A stretch of DNA of 34,524 nucleotides from Thermoplasmata archaeon (GCA_021797295.1 JAKAAA010000002.1:1-34524), one strand, 5' to 3'; positions 23,382-33,051 are shown, counted from the stretch's first letter. A program made the numbers and translations. Notes: generated by a model not told the origin, from the letters alone.

Positions 23382-24587
23382 ATGAAGGATTATGTTCATG
23401 CAACCTTTGCATCTACTGGGTCCTGGATAGGCAACATATATGATTTAACACTTGTAACTTACATATATATAGAGCTCGAGAAAACTTATCATATCGGCCT
23501 CGGTGTTGTATCATTGCTTTTTGCCCTGGGACTCATAGGTAGATTCTTCGGTGGGCTTTATCTGGGGAATCTCACGGATAAAATCGGGGCAAGGCGTGTA
23601 ATGGCAATGAGTACTGCAGGATATGCTATATTTGCCGGTATTATGGCTTTCTCTCCTGATGTTTTCATTCTATTCACTGCAAGATTTATACAGGGCATAT
23701 TCATGGGTGGTGAATGGACATCAGGAACTGTTCTTGGCTATGAGTTTTCACCTGCTGATATAAGATCAACAATATTCGGAATAATCCAGAGCGGTTACGG
23801 AATTGGCTATGCACTTACAGGTGTTGCATATATTCTATTCCTTCCCACAATAGGCGCTACATGGAGATTATTTCTGATTACAGGAACCATCCCTCTGATA
23901 ATAGCACCCTATACAATAATGAAGCTCCCTGCTGATAAAAATGATATTAAAAAAGCCAGAAATAAGATTCACCTTATGAATTATAGGATACCGCTGATCA
24001 AATCAATGATAATGATGTCCGGATATTTCTCAGCATATTTCGCAATACTATCCTTTTATCCAACTGTTGCGCCTTCTTTCGGATTGCCCGGATCCATGGT
24101 CGGCATTGTAATGATTGCATCAAGTATAACGGTTGCCATGGGATTTCTGCTTTTTGGCAGGCTTGCAAATACATACCGGAAAAAACATCTTATCATGGTA
24201 GGATCATTAATAGCCCTTGCATTTTCATGGATCGCCATGCCATACTTCACGCAATTGCGTCCATTCGCATTGCCCGGGATGATTATATTTACCCTGGGTG
24301 TAGGGTCCATGCCGGTCATTCCACTACTTCTAATGGACAGGATAGATCCTGCTGTCCGTGGACTTATATCTGGGATTTCATATAATTTCGGGGCTCTTTT
24401 CGGTGGGCTTATATCTGTACTCCTCGGCGTAATAGGAGGCATTGTGGGTTATTCCGGATTGATACTCGTAATTGATATAACTACACTCATATGCCTTTTA
24501 TCTGTTTTTGCCGTGAGCATTACTATAAAAAAGGCTAAAGAATCGGCATCATATCTTTCAGGGTTATCCGGCAACTCTTCAAAATGA
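23382..24587 (+). CDS. Major facilitator superfamily transporter
   Basis: This protein of about 401 residues has twelve predicted membrane segments. The MFS loop signature after helix 2 is present as GNLTDKIGARRVM, and RFIQGIFMGGEWTSG in helix 4 to 5 matches the metabolite:H+ symporter branch (G..GGE). A second-half counterpart is FGRLANTYRKKHLIM. The branch includes transporters of sugars, organic acids and aromatic acids; substrate cannot be read. The ATG at 23382 is preferred to the TTG two codons upstream. The next gene makes fructose-6-phosphate, so a sugar is possible but only by association. Confidence 0.88.
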   Translation: MKDYVHATFASTGSWIGNIYDLTLVTYIYIELEKTYHIGLGVVSLLFALGLIGRFFGGLYLGNLTDKIGARRVMAMSTAGYAIFAGIMAFSPDVFILFTARFIQGIFMGGEWTSGTVLGYEFSPADIRSTIFGIIQSGYGIGYALTGVAYILFLPTIGATWRLFLITGTIPLIIAPYTIMKLPADKNDIKKARNKIHLMNYRIPLIKSMIMMSGYFSAYFAILSFYPTVAPSFGLPGSMVGIVMIASSITVAMGFLLFGRLANTYRKKHLIMVGSLIALAFSWIAMPYFTQLRPFALPGMIIFTLGVGSMPVIPLLLMDRIDPAVRGLISGISYNFGALFGGLISVLLGVIGGIVGYSGLILVIDITTLICLLSVFAVSITIKKAKESASYLSGLSGNSSK

Positions 24588-24625
24588 AATAGAAAAAATA
24601 ATATGCTATTTTTATCTAATCCTTT

Positions 24626-25543
24626 ATGAATTTTCTCGATGAATTGAAGAATTTGAAAGAGCAGATAAAATCTACAGACAAATTCAACGTGGATTTCAAT
24701 TTTGATAATATTGTAATTTCCGGAATGGGTGGTTCCGGGATTGTGGGCAACATATTCCAGGAATATTATACAGATCGCCCGGTAATCGCCATAGGGGATT
24801 ATGGAATCCCATCATTTGTTAATGACAAAACACTTTTCATAGCTATAAGTTATTCTGGAAATACGGAGGAGACAATCAATAATGTTGAAGAAGCGAAAAA
24901 AAGGGGAGCCCATGTTATGGCAATAACATCCGGAGGAAAGCTGGAAACCCTGGTAGAAAATTCAATAGTAATACCTGGCGACCTTCAACCTAGATCAGCA
25001 CTGGGCTACATGCTCATGCCGCTTTATAATACATTTTCACCTGTAGATGCTGATAAGGTTTCAGAGGCATATGACATTCTAAATGACATGGACAAAAATC
25101 ACAGTGAAATGAAAGCAGAGGCATTCAAAATTTATGAAAATAGTTCAATTCCAATTATATACGGTTCAAAACCCTTCAAATCCGTAGCATACAGGTGGAA
25201 AACACAGTTCAATGAAAATGCCAAAACATTTGCATTCTATAGTTATTTTCCTGAACTGAATCACAATGATACGATGCCCCTGAAATCTGCATATAGAAGG
25301 TCGGAATATTTATTTTATGCATTCGAATCGGACAATGCAAGGATCAACCAGAGGATAAAAATAACACAGGACATAACCGGGGAACAGTTTTCCGTGGTAA
25401 AATCACCATCAAACGATTATTTTGCCAAGTTATTCTACCTCATCCACTACGCTGATTATTTAACATACGAACTTGCACTGGTGAGAAATGTAGACCCAAC
25501 AGATGTATCCACAATAGAGGAGCTCAAGAAAAAATTAAGTTGA
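24626..25543 (+). CDS. Bifunctional phosphoglucose/phosphomannose isomerase
   Basis: This 305-residue SIS-domain enzyme interconverts glucose-6-P or mannose-6-P and fructose-6-P. The family signature GMGGSGIVG lies near residues 34-42, followed by SYSGNTEETINNVEEAKKRGA, ITSGG, and the catalytic region ELNHND with its Glu and His. The archaeal PGI/PMI family of Thermoplasma and Pyrobaculum has this size. It feeds gluconeogenesis and sugar nucleotide synthesis. A TATA-like A/T stretch near 24593-24604 suggests its own promoter. It converges on the rqcH gene. Confidence 0.93.
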   Translation: MNFLDELKNLKEQIKSTDKFNVDFNFDNIVISGMGGSGIVGNIFQEYYTDRPVIAIGDYGIPSFVNDKTLFIAISYSGNTEETINNVEEAKKRGAHVMAITSGGKLETLVENSIVIPGDLQPRSALGYMLMPLYNTFSPVDADKVSEAYDILNDMDKNHSEMKAEAFKIYENSSIPIIYGSKPFKSVAYRWKTQFNENAKTFAFYSYFPELNHNDTMPLKSAYRRSEYLFYAFESDNARINQRIKITQDITGEQFSVVKSPSNDYFAKLFYLIHYADYLTYELALVRNVDPTDVSTIEELKKKLS

Positions 25544-25552
25544 TTTTTATTA

Positions 25553-27403
25553 TTATGAAGTTGTACTGGCTATTTTTTTGGAACTCTCAACTATAACGGA
25601 TCCGCCCGGTGGAAGGATGGATTCTATTTCTACTCTTTCTATTCCCAGTATTTTTGCAATTTTATCCGCAGCTGTGGATCTCTTTTCATTCCCGGGCTTT
25701 ATTATTACAAATTTTTCAGACTCCGTCTTTGTTTCTGCCGGAGATATCATGGGCAGGGTACTTCCCTTGTAATCAATAAGCGATATTTTTAGCTCCAGTG
25801 GCAGGTTCAGAACATAATTTCTCTTTCCCCTGACAATCCAGGAACCTTTGGATACGAACTCTCCGGATTCCGGCGTTTTGCTTACCTGTGACGGCTCCAC
25901 CCAGTATGCAGTCCCGGACCCTATGCCGGCCGGCCATGCCCTGGACAAGGATATGGCAAATTCACAGGCCTCTCTGATTGTTTCCTCAGTTATATCAATA
26001 CCATCATTTTTAATCACCGTACTGGGGGCACCGTACAGATCCGCATGCACATAAATATCGTTATCCGACATATGCTTCTTGACCAGTTTCTCATTTGTTT
26101 TCGCGTCCCTGCCGGACATTACCATATTTCCGGCAGAGCTGGTGAACCAGTGGTAGGATTCGAACCAGTATTTTACTCTCTTCTTTTTTCCTGCTTTCTG
26201 CTTTTCTTTTAAAATGAGCTTTTTTGTTTCTTCTATTGCTTTTTCAGCACCTTCAATTTTGCTCCTGTAATCTTTGGCAGTATTGAAAACATGATTGATA
26301 TTATTTCCTGCTGATTCATTGTAATTCATGACTATGCCGGTTTCCTGATAGTTCACCGTGAATGTCCCCCTGGATGGATTGATCCCGGTAATTTGTAGAT
26401 CCATGAACGTGAAATCATCGCTGTTGCTGCGCTTAACATTGTTATGTACAATGTTTATGAGCTTCTGGAGTGACTGAAAATTCATTTTGAGGTAATTCCC
26501 GAATTCAGTATATACAATCATTAATTTGTTGAACTCCTCTATGGAACGTTTCTGAGACTCTATCCTCCTCTCAACACTTGATTTATTCCTGTCAGTTTCA
26601 GGATAATGCTTGATATAATAGCATATTCCCTCATTCAGATCTTCGAATTTAATGTCAGGGTCTTTATTCAATGCTGTCAGCACTACCGGGGAAAGGAGTT
26701 CATCATCCTCATAATAGTATGCCATATTCCTTTTTGACTCATCCATTATTTCTATAATTGTGCCATAGAGCCTGTCATAATCCTGTGCTACCTCAGCAGG
26801 CATTTTATTCTTTTCTATATTGCTTCTGTAAAGTGCTTCTTCTGCAATTTCCCCTCCAAGGTTTGCCCTGGTTGCAAGTGTTTTCACAATGGATGCCTTG
26901 CTGTTGTTGAGTATTTCGAAAAACGTTTCCCTGTTTTCTACAGGATTCACTGTGGATGGTGGAATATATTCCTCCCCTATCAGTATCTTTCTGGTTTTGT
27001 ACACATGCTGATCCATGGCAAATACTATTTTTCCGTTATCCGTTATAATAAGGTTTCCGCCGCTGAAAAGCTCCAGTATTATTTCTTGGCCTGTGTGCAG
27101 TGTAATCTTTACAACCCTGTCAAAATTTATCTGCTCTATTCCGACTATTCTCTTCTCCGAGAGCTGTTTTCTGAATAACATCGATAGCTGTGTTGCCTCC
27201 TCTGGTTTTTCAGCATCATAGAAAGCTATTCCCTTGCTGAGGGAAATAAAAAAATCCCTTTTCTTCAGGTCAGACCGGTATAGCTGCAACACAAATTCTT
27301 TCTGGTTTACCTGATATATTTTCTTGATGAATGAGTTTAACAAAGTATCTCCATATGTGCTTACAAAGGCATGGAAATCCAGTGATGATTCTTTGAGCTT
27401 CAT
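25553..27403 (-). CDS. rqcH: RqcH/NEMF-like ribosome quality control protein (NFACT family)
   Basis: This 616-residue protein has the NFACT layout: an N-terminal NFACT-N domain, a long coiled-coil-rich middle (about residues 265-400, KRSIEEFNKL through KKLILKEKQKAGKKKR), the NFACT-R/DUF814 domain (YWFESYHWF near 409-417, then GRDAKTNE near 429) and a C-terminal NFACT-C region. RqcH binds the 60S/50S subunit with peptidyl-tRNA and, in bacteria and yeast, directs C-terminal tailing of stalled peptides. The Asp-Arg pair needed for tailing is present as Asp95-Arg96 in FDRVV. The last residues include SPAETKTESEKFVI. It acts at stalled ribosomes. Confidence 0.92.
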   Translation of the reverse strand: MKLKESSLDFHAFVSTYGDTLLNSFIKKIYQVNQKEFVLQLYRSDLKKRDFFISLSKGIAFYDAEKPEEATQLSMLFRKQLSEKRIVGIEQINFDRVVKITLHTGQEIILELFSGGNLIITDNGKIVFAMDQHVYKTRKILIGEEYIPPSTVNPVENRETFFEILNNSKASIVKTLATRANLGGEIAEEALYRSNIEKNKMPAEVAQDYDRLYGTIIEIMDESKRNMAYYYEDDELLSPVVLTALNKDPDIKFEDLNEGICYYIKHYPETDRNKSSVERRIESQKRSIEEFNKLMIVYTEFGNYLKMNFQSLQKLINIVHNNVKRSNSDDFTFMDLQITGINPSRGTFTVNYQETGIVMNYNESAGNNINHVFNTAKDYRSKIEGAEKAIEETKKLILKEKQKAGKKKRVKYWFESYHWFTSSAGNMVMSGRDAKTNEKLVKKHMSDNDIYVHADLYGAPSTVIKNDGIDITEETIREACEFAISLSRAWPAGIGSGTAYWVEPSQVSKTPESGEFVSKGSWIVRGKRNYVLNLPLELKISLIDYKGSTLPMISPAETKTESEKFVIIKPGNEKRSTAADKIAKILGIERVEIESILPPGGSVIVESSKKIASTTS

Positions 27404-27546
27404 GATTTCAATTAATGATTGCTCTTATTTTAACCTTGTTATATAATCACTGAAATTACTGCAAATTCTGCATTAAATATTCATATGCTGCAATTATAAC
27501 TACCTCCATTCTATAATTATAATAAGGATAGGTATATTATGGGTTT

Positions 27547-28161
27547 ATGGAAGTAAATGAGAATGACATGGAAATAGGAGGAATCAATATACATTACCTT
27601 TCATATGAGCGTGGAAGTGGAAGAAACTTCATTCTGCTACACGACACCACACAAACATCAGAATCCTGGGCAGGGATAGATGCCCTGAGAAAGATCGGCC
27701 AGTGGGGATACAATGTATATGCACCTGATATGCCCGGCTTCGGAAGATCTGATTCCAGTTTTCAGTATAATTTCATAGGTTCTCCCTCCAAAGGATCAGA
27801 TTTTATACGCGATTTTTCTGAAAAACTTTATTTACAAAATATTACAGTTGTTGGTCCATCGGCATCGGCGGGAACCGCGTTGAAGAGTTTAATCAATGAA
27901 AAGGAACTGGTTAAATCTGTTATAATAATAGGGGGACTGGGTGTTGACCCACTTCTGAATGAACTTAATAAAATCGACAGTCCTGTATTGATTCTCTGGG
28001 GTGGGAATGATAATACTGTTCCTATTGAACACGGAATAAAATATCATGATCTGATTGCATCATCGACCTTTGTTAAAATAGACGGATCGGGCCACTGTGT
28101 GCAGCTGGAAAAACCCAACATTTTCTTCAATAATATTAAAAAATTTATGGAACAACTATAA
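27547..28161 (+). CDS. Alpha/beta hydrolase, ABHD14-like
   Basis: This 204-residue hydrolase has a full catalytic triad: Ser105 in the elbow GPSASAG, Asp155 in GGNDNTV and His183 in GSGHCVQ. The elbow G-P-S-x-S differs from the common G-x-S-x-G and is the form seen in the ABHD14/CIB group; the LLHDTTQTSESWAG oxyanion region and APDMPGFGRSD also fit. ABHD14 members are small hydrolases or deacetylases of acetylated amino acids in animals; the archaeal substrate is unknown. It is transcribed divergently from rqcH and overlaps the stop region of the protease at its 3' end by 6 bases. Confidence 0.85.
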   Translation: MEVNENDMEIGGINIHYLSYERGSGRNFILLHDTTQTSESWAGIDALRKIGQWGYNVYAPDMPGFGRSDSSFQYNFIGSPSKGSDFIRDFSEKLYLQNITVVGPSASAGTALKSLINEKELVKSVIIIGGLGVDPLLNELNKIDSPVLILWGGNDNTVPIEHGIKYHDLIASSTFVKIDGSGHCVQLEKPNIFFNNIKKFMEQL

Positions 28162-29715
28162 TATCCTTGGTGCTATAATAATATACAGCAGGAGGAAGAA
28201 CACAAATAAGCCCAGGGCATAATATATTTTTGTAACATTTTTCTCATCCCTGAGAAATTTGAATCTCTCTTTTCTGGATGCTATATTAAGCGTATCCTTG
28301 AAGAACTGGCCACCGTCCAGTATTGATAATGGAAGTGCGTTCATTATGCCCAGTAAAAAGTCTATCCAGAATATCCAGTACAGGCTATTTACAATTCCGA
28401 AGAATATGTATGAATCAAATGGCGTTGAAAACAGATGGGCCAGGCTTTCCGGAATAGGTGAAAGTCCAAGAATTGGTAATCCTAAAGTTTCATAAAACTC
28501 AGGACCTGCTATCAATCCTCCGAATACAAGGCTGTGCATACTATCTATTGATGCATATCCTATTCCGGAATAATCTATTTCAACACCTATGAAACTTTCA
28601 TTTTTATATGCAGCACTATTTGCAGTCGGATCATCCTTTGCATAGTAACTGTATGTTGATACTGTTTTCATGGTATATGTTTTGTAATGCTCTGAACTTC
28701 CGAACGTAATCACCGTCATGTTTATGGTCGATCCCGGTGCTATCTTATCAAGAACATTTCCCAGTGTATCGATATTGTAAATTATATGAGATGTTCCTTT
28801 ATAGCTTATATTGTAAATTATAGAATTAACCGGAACCCCCGCATTTTCTGCCGGGAAACCGGAAAGCAAATCCTCTATGGCAACTCCGGTTGGCACGTTT
28901 TCAACGGTACTGGTTTTGCCATTGAAGAGTGTTACATTTGCCATTCCCGGGGTAATCATGGAATTCGTTTCCAGACTATTAAGCTCTTTACCTGATAGAT
29001 TGCCGTAGGATGTAATTTCCATGCCCTTGGGTATTGAGTGTATACCGTCCAGGGATGTGGAATCTTCAACATAAACACCGGAATGTATCGGTGTCGATGC
29101 CGGCATCATGACAAAGACAAGCAATATTATACAAATTAATGCAATTATAAGGTTTATTCCCGGCCCTGCAGCGATTATGCGCCTTCTGACAACGGGATCT
29201 GCAGCCATTATCTCTTTTTCATCTGGCTCTACGAAGGCTCCTATGGGTATAATGAAGAAAAGTGCGCCAACGCTTGTTACTTTTATTCCCTGCTTCCTTG
29301 CAACAATGCCGTGGAACATTTCATGGATTACAACGGCAAATACGAGGCTGGCAGTCCCATAACCCAGAGGTATGAACGGATTTATCAGCGGAAGTGCAAG
29401 ATACTCATTGAGCGGTGGTGCTGCGCTAGGTGGGGCATGGATTAGGGTCAGGAGCACAGCTTCATATAGCAGCATGGCGAACGCCAGCAAACCACCCAGA
29501 ACAACAAGAATAGTAGAAAATTTACCTATGCCCTTTGCAGGAATATGTTTTGCAACAGCATCAAGAATTCCCTTATTTTTGGTTGATTTGATCATGAGCG
29601 CCGGGCCCATGGTGGAGAAATGTTTTGATTTATTAATTTCCGGAGCAAGGGATATTATTATAATTATCCAGGAAAAAACAATCAGTATTATCAGGAATAT
29701 GTCATTATAGCTCAT
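28156..29715 (-). CDS. Site-2 protease family (M50) intramembrane metalloprotease
   Basis: This 519-residue membrane protein has the zinc motif HEMFH near residues 130-134 within helix 3, and the second-part motif MNALPLSILDGGQFF near 460-470 whose Asp is the third ligand. Several membrane helices surround a large central region (about residues 215-370) resembling one or two PDZ-like domains facing outward, with GFPAENAGVPVNSIIYNI as a typical PDZ loop. These enzymes cut membrane-anchored regulators. Its substrate is unknown. The length and layout fit archaeal S2P-like proteases. It converges with the hydrolase gene and the ends overlap. Confidence 0.92.
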   Translation of the reverse strand: MSYNDIFLIILIVFSWIIIIISLAPEINKSKHFSTMGPALMIKSTKNKGILDAVAKHIPAKGIGKFSTILVVLGGLLAFAMLLYEAVLLTLIHAPPSAAPPLNEYLALPLINPFIPLGYGTASLVFAVVIHEMFHGIVARKQGIKVTSVGALFFIIPIGAFVEPDEKEIMAADPVVRRRIIAAGPGINLIIALICIILLVFVMMPASTPIHSGVYVEDSTSLDGIHSIPKGMEITSYGNLSGKELNSLETNSMITPGMANVTLFNGKTSTVENVPTGVAIEDLLSGFPAENAGVPVNSIIYNISYKGTSHIIYNIDTLGNVLDKIAPGSTINMTVITFGSSEHYKTYTMKTVSTYSYYAKDDPTANSAAYKNESFIGVEIDYSGIGYASIDSMHSLVFGGLIAGPEFYETLGLPILGLSPIPESLAHLFSTPFDSYIFFGIVNSLYWIFWIDFLLGIMNALPLSILDGGQFFKDTLNIASRKERFKFLRDEKNVTKIYYALGLFVFFLLLYIIIAPRIL

Positions 29716-29760
29716 TTATAAACTCATAGTGAAATATCAATAATAATCTTTTTCCTTTAT

Positions 29761-30189
29761 TCACGAATCCACGTTTACTTCTATTTTTTTTAGAAAATTC
29801 AGGATATTATATTTCTCCTCATCCGTAAAATTTCTTAATGAATCATCTATGAATTTCAGGTGTAGTGTTTCAATTTTTTTGAAGAATATTTTCCCTCTAT
29901 TTGATACAGTAATGTTAATTACTCTCCTGTCTGTATCGCTTCTTTCACGTTTTACATAACCAAGTTCTTCTAATTTATCAACTACACCTGTTATCCATCC
30001 CTGTGTTACCATATTTATGTTGGCAAGCTCAATCATAGGCAGTGAGCCTCTTTCTGTCAAATTTTTTAAAATCCTGTATTCAACAGTAGATACACCCATG
30101 GAAATCAGATTTTTTTCGGAGGCTTTATACCATGTTTTCCATGTTCTGAGAAATTCCCTCCATACATCATAACTGCTGATTTTTTCCAT
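29761..30189 (-). CDS. MarR-family transcriptional regulator
   Basis: The 142-residue protein has the MarR winged-helix layout: VEYRILKNLTERGSLPMIELANINMVTQGWITGVVDKLEELGYVKRERSDTDRR is seen with the DxRR wing motif (SDTDRRV) conserved. Long N- and C-terminal helices form the dimer interface. It is divergent from korAB with 235 bases between, where a 16-bp palindrome sits near its promoter. MarR proteins bind small ligands such as phenolic or organic acids and repress adjacent genes, so autoregulation and control of korAB are plausible. Confidence 0.92.
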   Translation of the reverse strand: MEKISSYDVWREFLRTWKTWYKASEKNLISMGVSTVEYRILKNLTERGSLPMIELANINMVTQGWITGVVDKLEELGYVKRERSDTDRRVINITVSNRGKIFFKKIETLHLKFIDDSLRNFTDEEKYNILNFLKKIEVNVDS

Positions 30190-30224
30190 TCTATATCATC
30201 TACTAATATTGAAGTTATATTTTA

Positions 30225-30240
30225 TAGTTTCTATAAACTA
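30225..30240. promoter_or_regulatory. Palindrome, candidate MarR operator
   Basis: The sequence tagtttctataaacta is an inverted repeat with 6-base arms and a 4-base centre. It lies 36-51 bases before the marR-like ATG, just upstream of a TATA-like stretch near 30210-30222. Length and symmetry are typical for MarR sites; binding is inferred. Confidence 0.45.
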
Positions 30241-30395
30241 AATAATTGTTTGTTAAATTATTTATGGTTAAATATTTTAGGCTTCAAAATCTACATTTTA
30301 AAGATAAAATAATTATATCTGTTTATATAAATAAATATAAAAATACAGGGAATTACGGCAAATGACTAATTTTAAATTCTGTATTAATAAAAAAA

Positions 30396-30401
30396 TTTAT
30401 A
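30396..30401 (+). promoter_or_regulatory. TATA box of korAB
   Basis: The element tttata, centred 26 bases before the ATG at 30425, marks a leaderless promoter for the oxidoreductase operon. Confidence 0.6.
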
Positions 30402-30424
30402 CGGCACTTACTACTAACTAATCC

Positions 30425-32179
30425 ATGGAAGAAATAATTGTGAGAATTGGAGGGGCTGCAGGAGATGGAGTGCAGTCTGCCGGATTAACACTGGCAAAAA
30501 CATTATCAAGAAGTGGATTATATATAAGCACATACAATTATTATCAGAGTCTTATCAGGGGCGGTCAAAGCTGGTATCAGATAAGAGCTTCTGATGAAAA
30601 GGTCAAGAATCAGGGTAGTGGTTTGGATGTTCTTGTCGCACTTAATGCTGATGCTCTGGAAAGGCATACAAACAGGAATATAAATGAGGGTGGGGCTTCA
30701 CCCCTTGCGGGAATAGCAATTTTCGATCCAGGCAGCATCAAAAACTTCAAAAAATATAACGAGGTAACATATTGCCCGGTCCCCATGAGGGACATAGCAA
30801 TGAAGTATGATGCAAATCCCCTGCTTAAAAACACTGTTGCTCTGGGAGCAGTTATAGCAGCACTTGGTCTTGATTTTGATGTATTCTCCGGTGTTATAGA
30901 GAAAATATTCAATAAAAAAGGTAAACTTGTAGATGCAAACATAAATGCTGCAAAGGAAGGTTATGAATACTATTTGCAGAACTATTCGGTTTATAGAAAA
31001 TTGAAAACATTTGATAGGAAGTTTTATACAATTTCCGGTGGTGACGCAGCAGCATTGGGAGCGATAAACGCAGGTATGCAAATGTACTTTGCATATCCAA
31101 TGACCCCTGCTTCATCTTTTCTACAATTTATAGCTACACATGGAAAGAAATACGGAGTATTTCTCAAACTCACAGAGGATGAAATAAGTGCTATAAACGC
31201 TGCCATAGGTGCAAACTACGCAGGTGTCAGGGCTGCAACAGGATCATCCGGCGGTGGCTTTGCACTCATGACAGAAGGCGTTGGGCTTTCCGCTATGACC
31301 GAGGTTCCGATGGTTATATATGAGGCACAGAGACCCGGCCCTTCAACGGGTCTGCCAACAAAAACCGAGCAGGGTGATCTGAACCAGGTACTGGGTGCCG
31401 GGCAGGGCGATATGCCTAGAATAGTTCTTGCCCCCGGAACAGTTGAAGAAGCATTCAACCTCACCAAGGAAGCATTCAACCTTGCAGAAAAATATCAGTT
31501 GCCTGTTTTCGTGGTTACAGACCTTTATCTTGCAGAGCATGATGAAACTGTGAGCTTTGATCTTAACTATAAAATGGACAGGGGGCTTCTGGCAGAAGAT
31601 AACGAACCAGATTACAAGAGATACGAATTCACGGAAACCGGAATATCTAAGAGGGCATTCCCTGGACAGCCTGGATTAATGCATAATGAGGATTCAGATG
31701 AACATAATGAATATGGTGCAGTTGTCAGTGATGCAATAACAGATCCTACGCAGAGAAAATTGTCAATGGAAAAAAGGATGAAAAAATTGGATGAATATAT
31801 AAAGGAAATACCAGAAACAAAAACTTACAGACTGGATGATGCAGAATATGCAGTAATACAGTGGGGTTCAACAAGAGGTGCAGTAGAGGAAACTGTCGAT
31901 TGCATGAGGAAAAATGGCATAAAAATAGGTGCAATAGAAGTTACACACATATTCCCCATGAATCAGGACATTCAGAAACTGCTTACTGGAAAGAAAAAAA
32001 TAATAGTTGTAGAAAACAACTTTTCCGGGCAGCTTAACGGATTGATCAGGAAGGAATTCCTTGTGGATACGACATTCATAGGAAAATATGACGGAGAAGC
32101 CTTCTTCCCTGCGGACCTTGAAATACAGGTAGAAGAGGCAATATTCGGCAAGAAAATAAAAGTGGAGGAAAAATTATGA
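30425..32179 (+). CDS. korA: 2-oxoacid:ferredoxin oxidoreductase alpha subunit (gamma-alpha fusion)
   Basis: This 584-residue subunit is the fused type found in archaea. The N-terminal gamma domain (1-~185) begins with RIGGAAGDGVQSAG. The alpha part has the YPMTPASS motif near residues 223-230 that contacts the substrate and TPP, followed by GSSGGGFALMTEGV and TKTEQGD. The complex converts 2-oxoacids such as pyruvate or 2-oxoglutarate with CoA to acyl-CoA and CO2, passing electrons to ferredoxin. Specificity is not readable. It overlaps the beta-subunit start as ATGA. The C-terminal domain VVENNFSGQLNGLIR fits the family. Confidence 0.95.
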   Translation: MEEIIVRIGGAAGDGVQSAGLTLAKTLSRSGLYISTYNYYQSLIRGGQSWYQIRASDEKVKNQGSGLDVLVALNADALERHTNRNINEGGASPLAGIAIFDPGSIKNFKKYNEVTYCPVPMRDIAMKYDANPLLKNTVALGAVIAALGLDFDVFSGVIEKIFNKKGKLVDANINAAKEGYEYYLQNYSVYRKLKTFDRKFYTISGGDAAALGAINAGMQMYFAYPMTPASSFLQFIATHGKKYGVFLKLTEDEISAINAAIGANYAGVRAATGSSGGGFALMTEGVGLSAMTEVPMVIYEAQRPGPSTGLPTKTEQGDLNQVLGAGQGDMPRIVLAPGTVEEAFNLTKEAFNLAEKYQLPVFVVTDLYLAEHDETVSFDLNYKMDRGLLAEDNEPDYKRYEFTETGISKRAFPGQPGLMHNEDSDEHNEYGAVVSDAITDPTQRKLSMEKRMKKLDEYIKEIPETKTYRLDDAEYAVIQWGSTRGAVEETVDCMRKNGIKIGAIEVTHIFPMNQDIQKLLTGKKKIIVVENNFSGQLNGLIRKEFLVDTTFIGKYDGEAFFPADLEIQVEEAIFGKKIKVEEKL

Positions 32180-33033
32180 TACCTGTAACAGAATATAAAG
32201 GAAAAGTGGCACCTGACTGGTGCCCGGGATGTGGGAATTTCTCACAGCTCAGAGCAATTTCAATGGCTCTCTCACAGCTGGACATAAAACCAGAAAATGT
32301 TGTGATTTCATCCGGTATCGGGTGTTCAAGCAACATGCCGGAATTCATCAACACATATGGATTCCACGGGCTTCATGGTAGATCTTTGCCGGTTGCAGAG
32401 GGAATAAAATGGGCTAACAGGAAACTTACTGTCATAGCATACGGAGGAGATGGTGATGGATACTTTGAGGGAACACAGCATTTCTACCATGCAGCAAAAA
32501 GAAATGTTGACATGACATATATGGTGTCAGATAACCAGGTATTCGGATTGACAACCGGGCAGGCTTCACCAACAACCCCCATAGGGAGAATTACGAAGAG
32601 TACACCTGATGGAAACATAGAGCCACCTTTCAATCCTCTGCACTACGCACTGACCGCAGGCGCTACATTTGTTGCCCGTGGGCTATCCGGTGATATAAAG
32701 CAGTTAACAGAAATCACAAAAGCCGCTATCCAGCACAAGGGCTTTTCATTTATAGATGTATTCAGTCCCTGTGTAACGTATAATAAGATTGAGGGCTATG
32801 ATTTCTTCAGAAAAACAACATACGAACTGCAGGGAAACAATACTAAGGATTTCTTTGAGGCATTCAAGCATGCCTCAGAGTGGGGAGAGGAGGCACATAC
32901 AATACCAATAGGCATACTCTATGATGTAGATGCACCTGTATATGAAGATGTGGATGAGACTCTATCAAAGTTTAATCTGAAGGAAAAAGAGCCATATAAA
33001 TTAACAGAAGCAGACCTGGAAGAATTTTATTAA
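32176..33033 (+). CDS. korB: 2-oxoacid:ferredoxin oxidoreductase beta subunit
   Basis: The 285-residue subunit binds thiamine diphosphate and one 4Fe-4S cluster. Cluster ligands are Cys16 and Cys19 (WCPGCGNF), Cys50 (GIGCSSN) and Cys199 (SPCVTYN). The thiamine motif is GGDGDGYFEG through SDNQVFGLTTGQ. There is no separate ferredoxin-like delta subunit, as in other two-subunit archaeal enzymes. Translation is coupled to korA. Two T-runs follow the stop and may end transcription. Together with the MarR regulator this is a complete enzyme locus of central carbon metabolism. Confidence 0.95.
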   Translation: MIPVTEYKGKVAPDWCPGCGNFSQLRAISMALSQLDIKPENVVISSGIGCSSNMPEFINTYGFHGLHGRSLPVAEGIKWANRKLTVIAYGGDGDGYFEGTQHFYHAAKRNVDMTYMVSDNQVFGLTTGQASPTTPIGRITKSTPDGNIEPPFNPLHYALTAGATFVARGLSGDIKQLTEITKAAIQHKGFSFIDVFSPCVTYNKIEGYDFFRKTTYELQGNNTKDFFEAFKHASEWGEEAHTIPIGILYDVDAPVYEDVDETLSKFNLKEKEPYKLTEADLEEFY

Positions 33034-33051
33034 TTTTTTATTCCATTTTTT
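33034..33051 (+). terminator. T-rich terminator after korB
   Basis: Two T-runs (33034-33039 and 33046-33051) begin right after the korB stop. Archaeal RNA polymerase stops at such runs without needing a hairpin; none is seen here. Confidence 0.5.
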
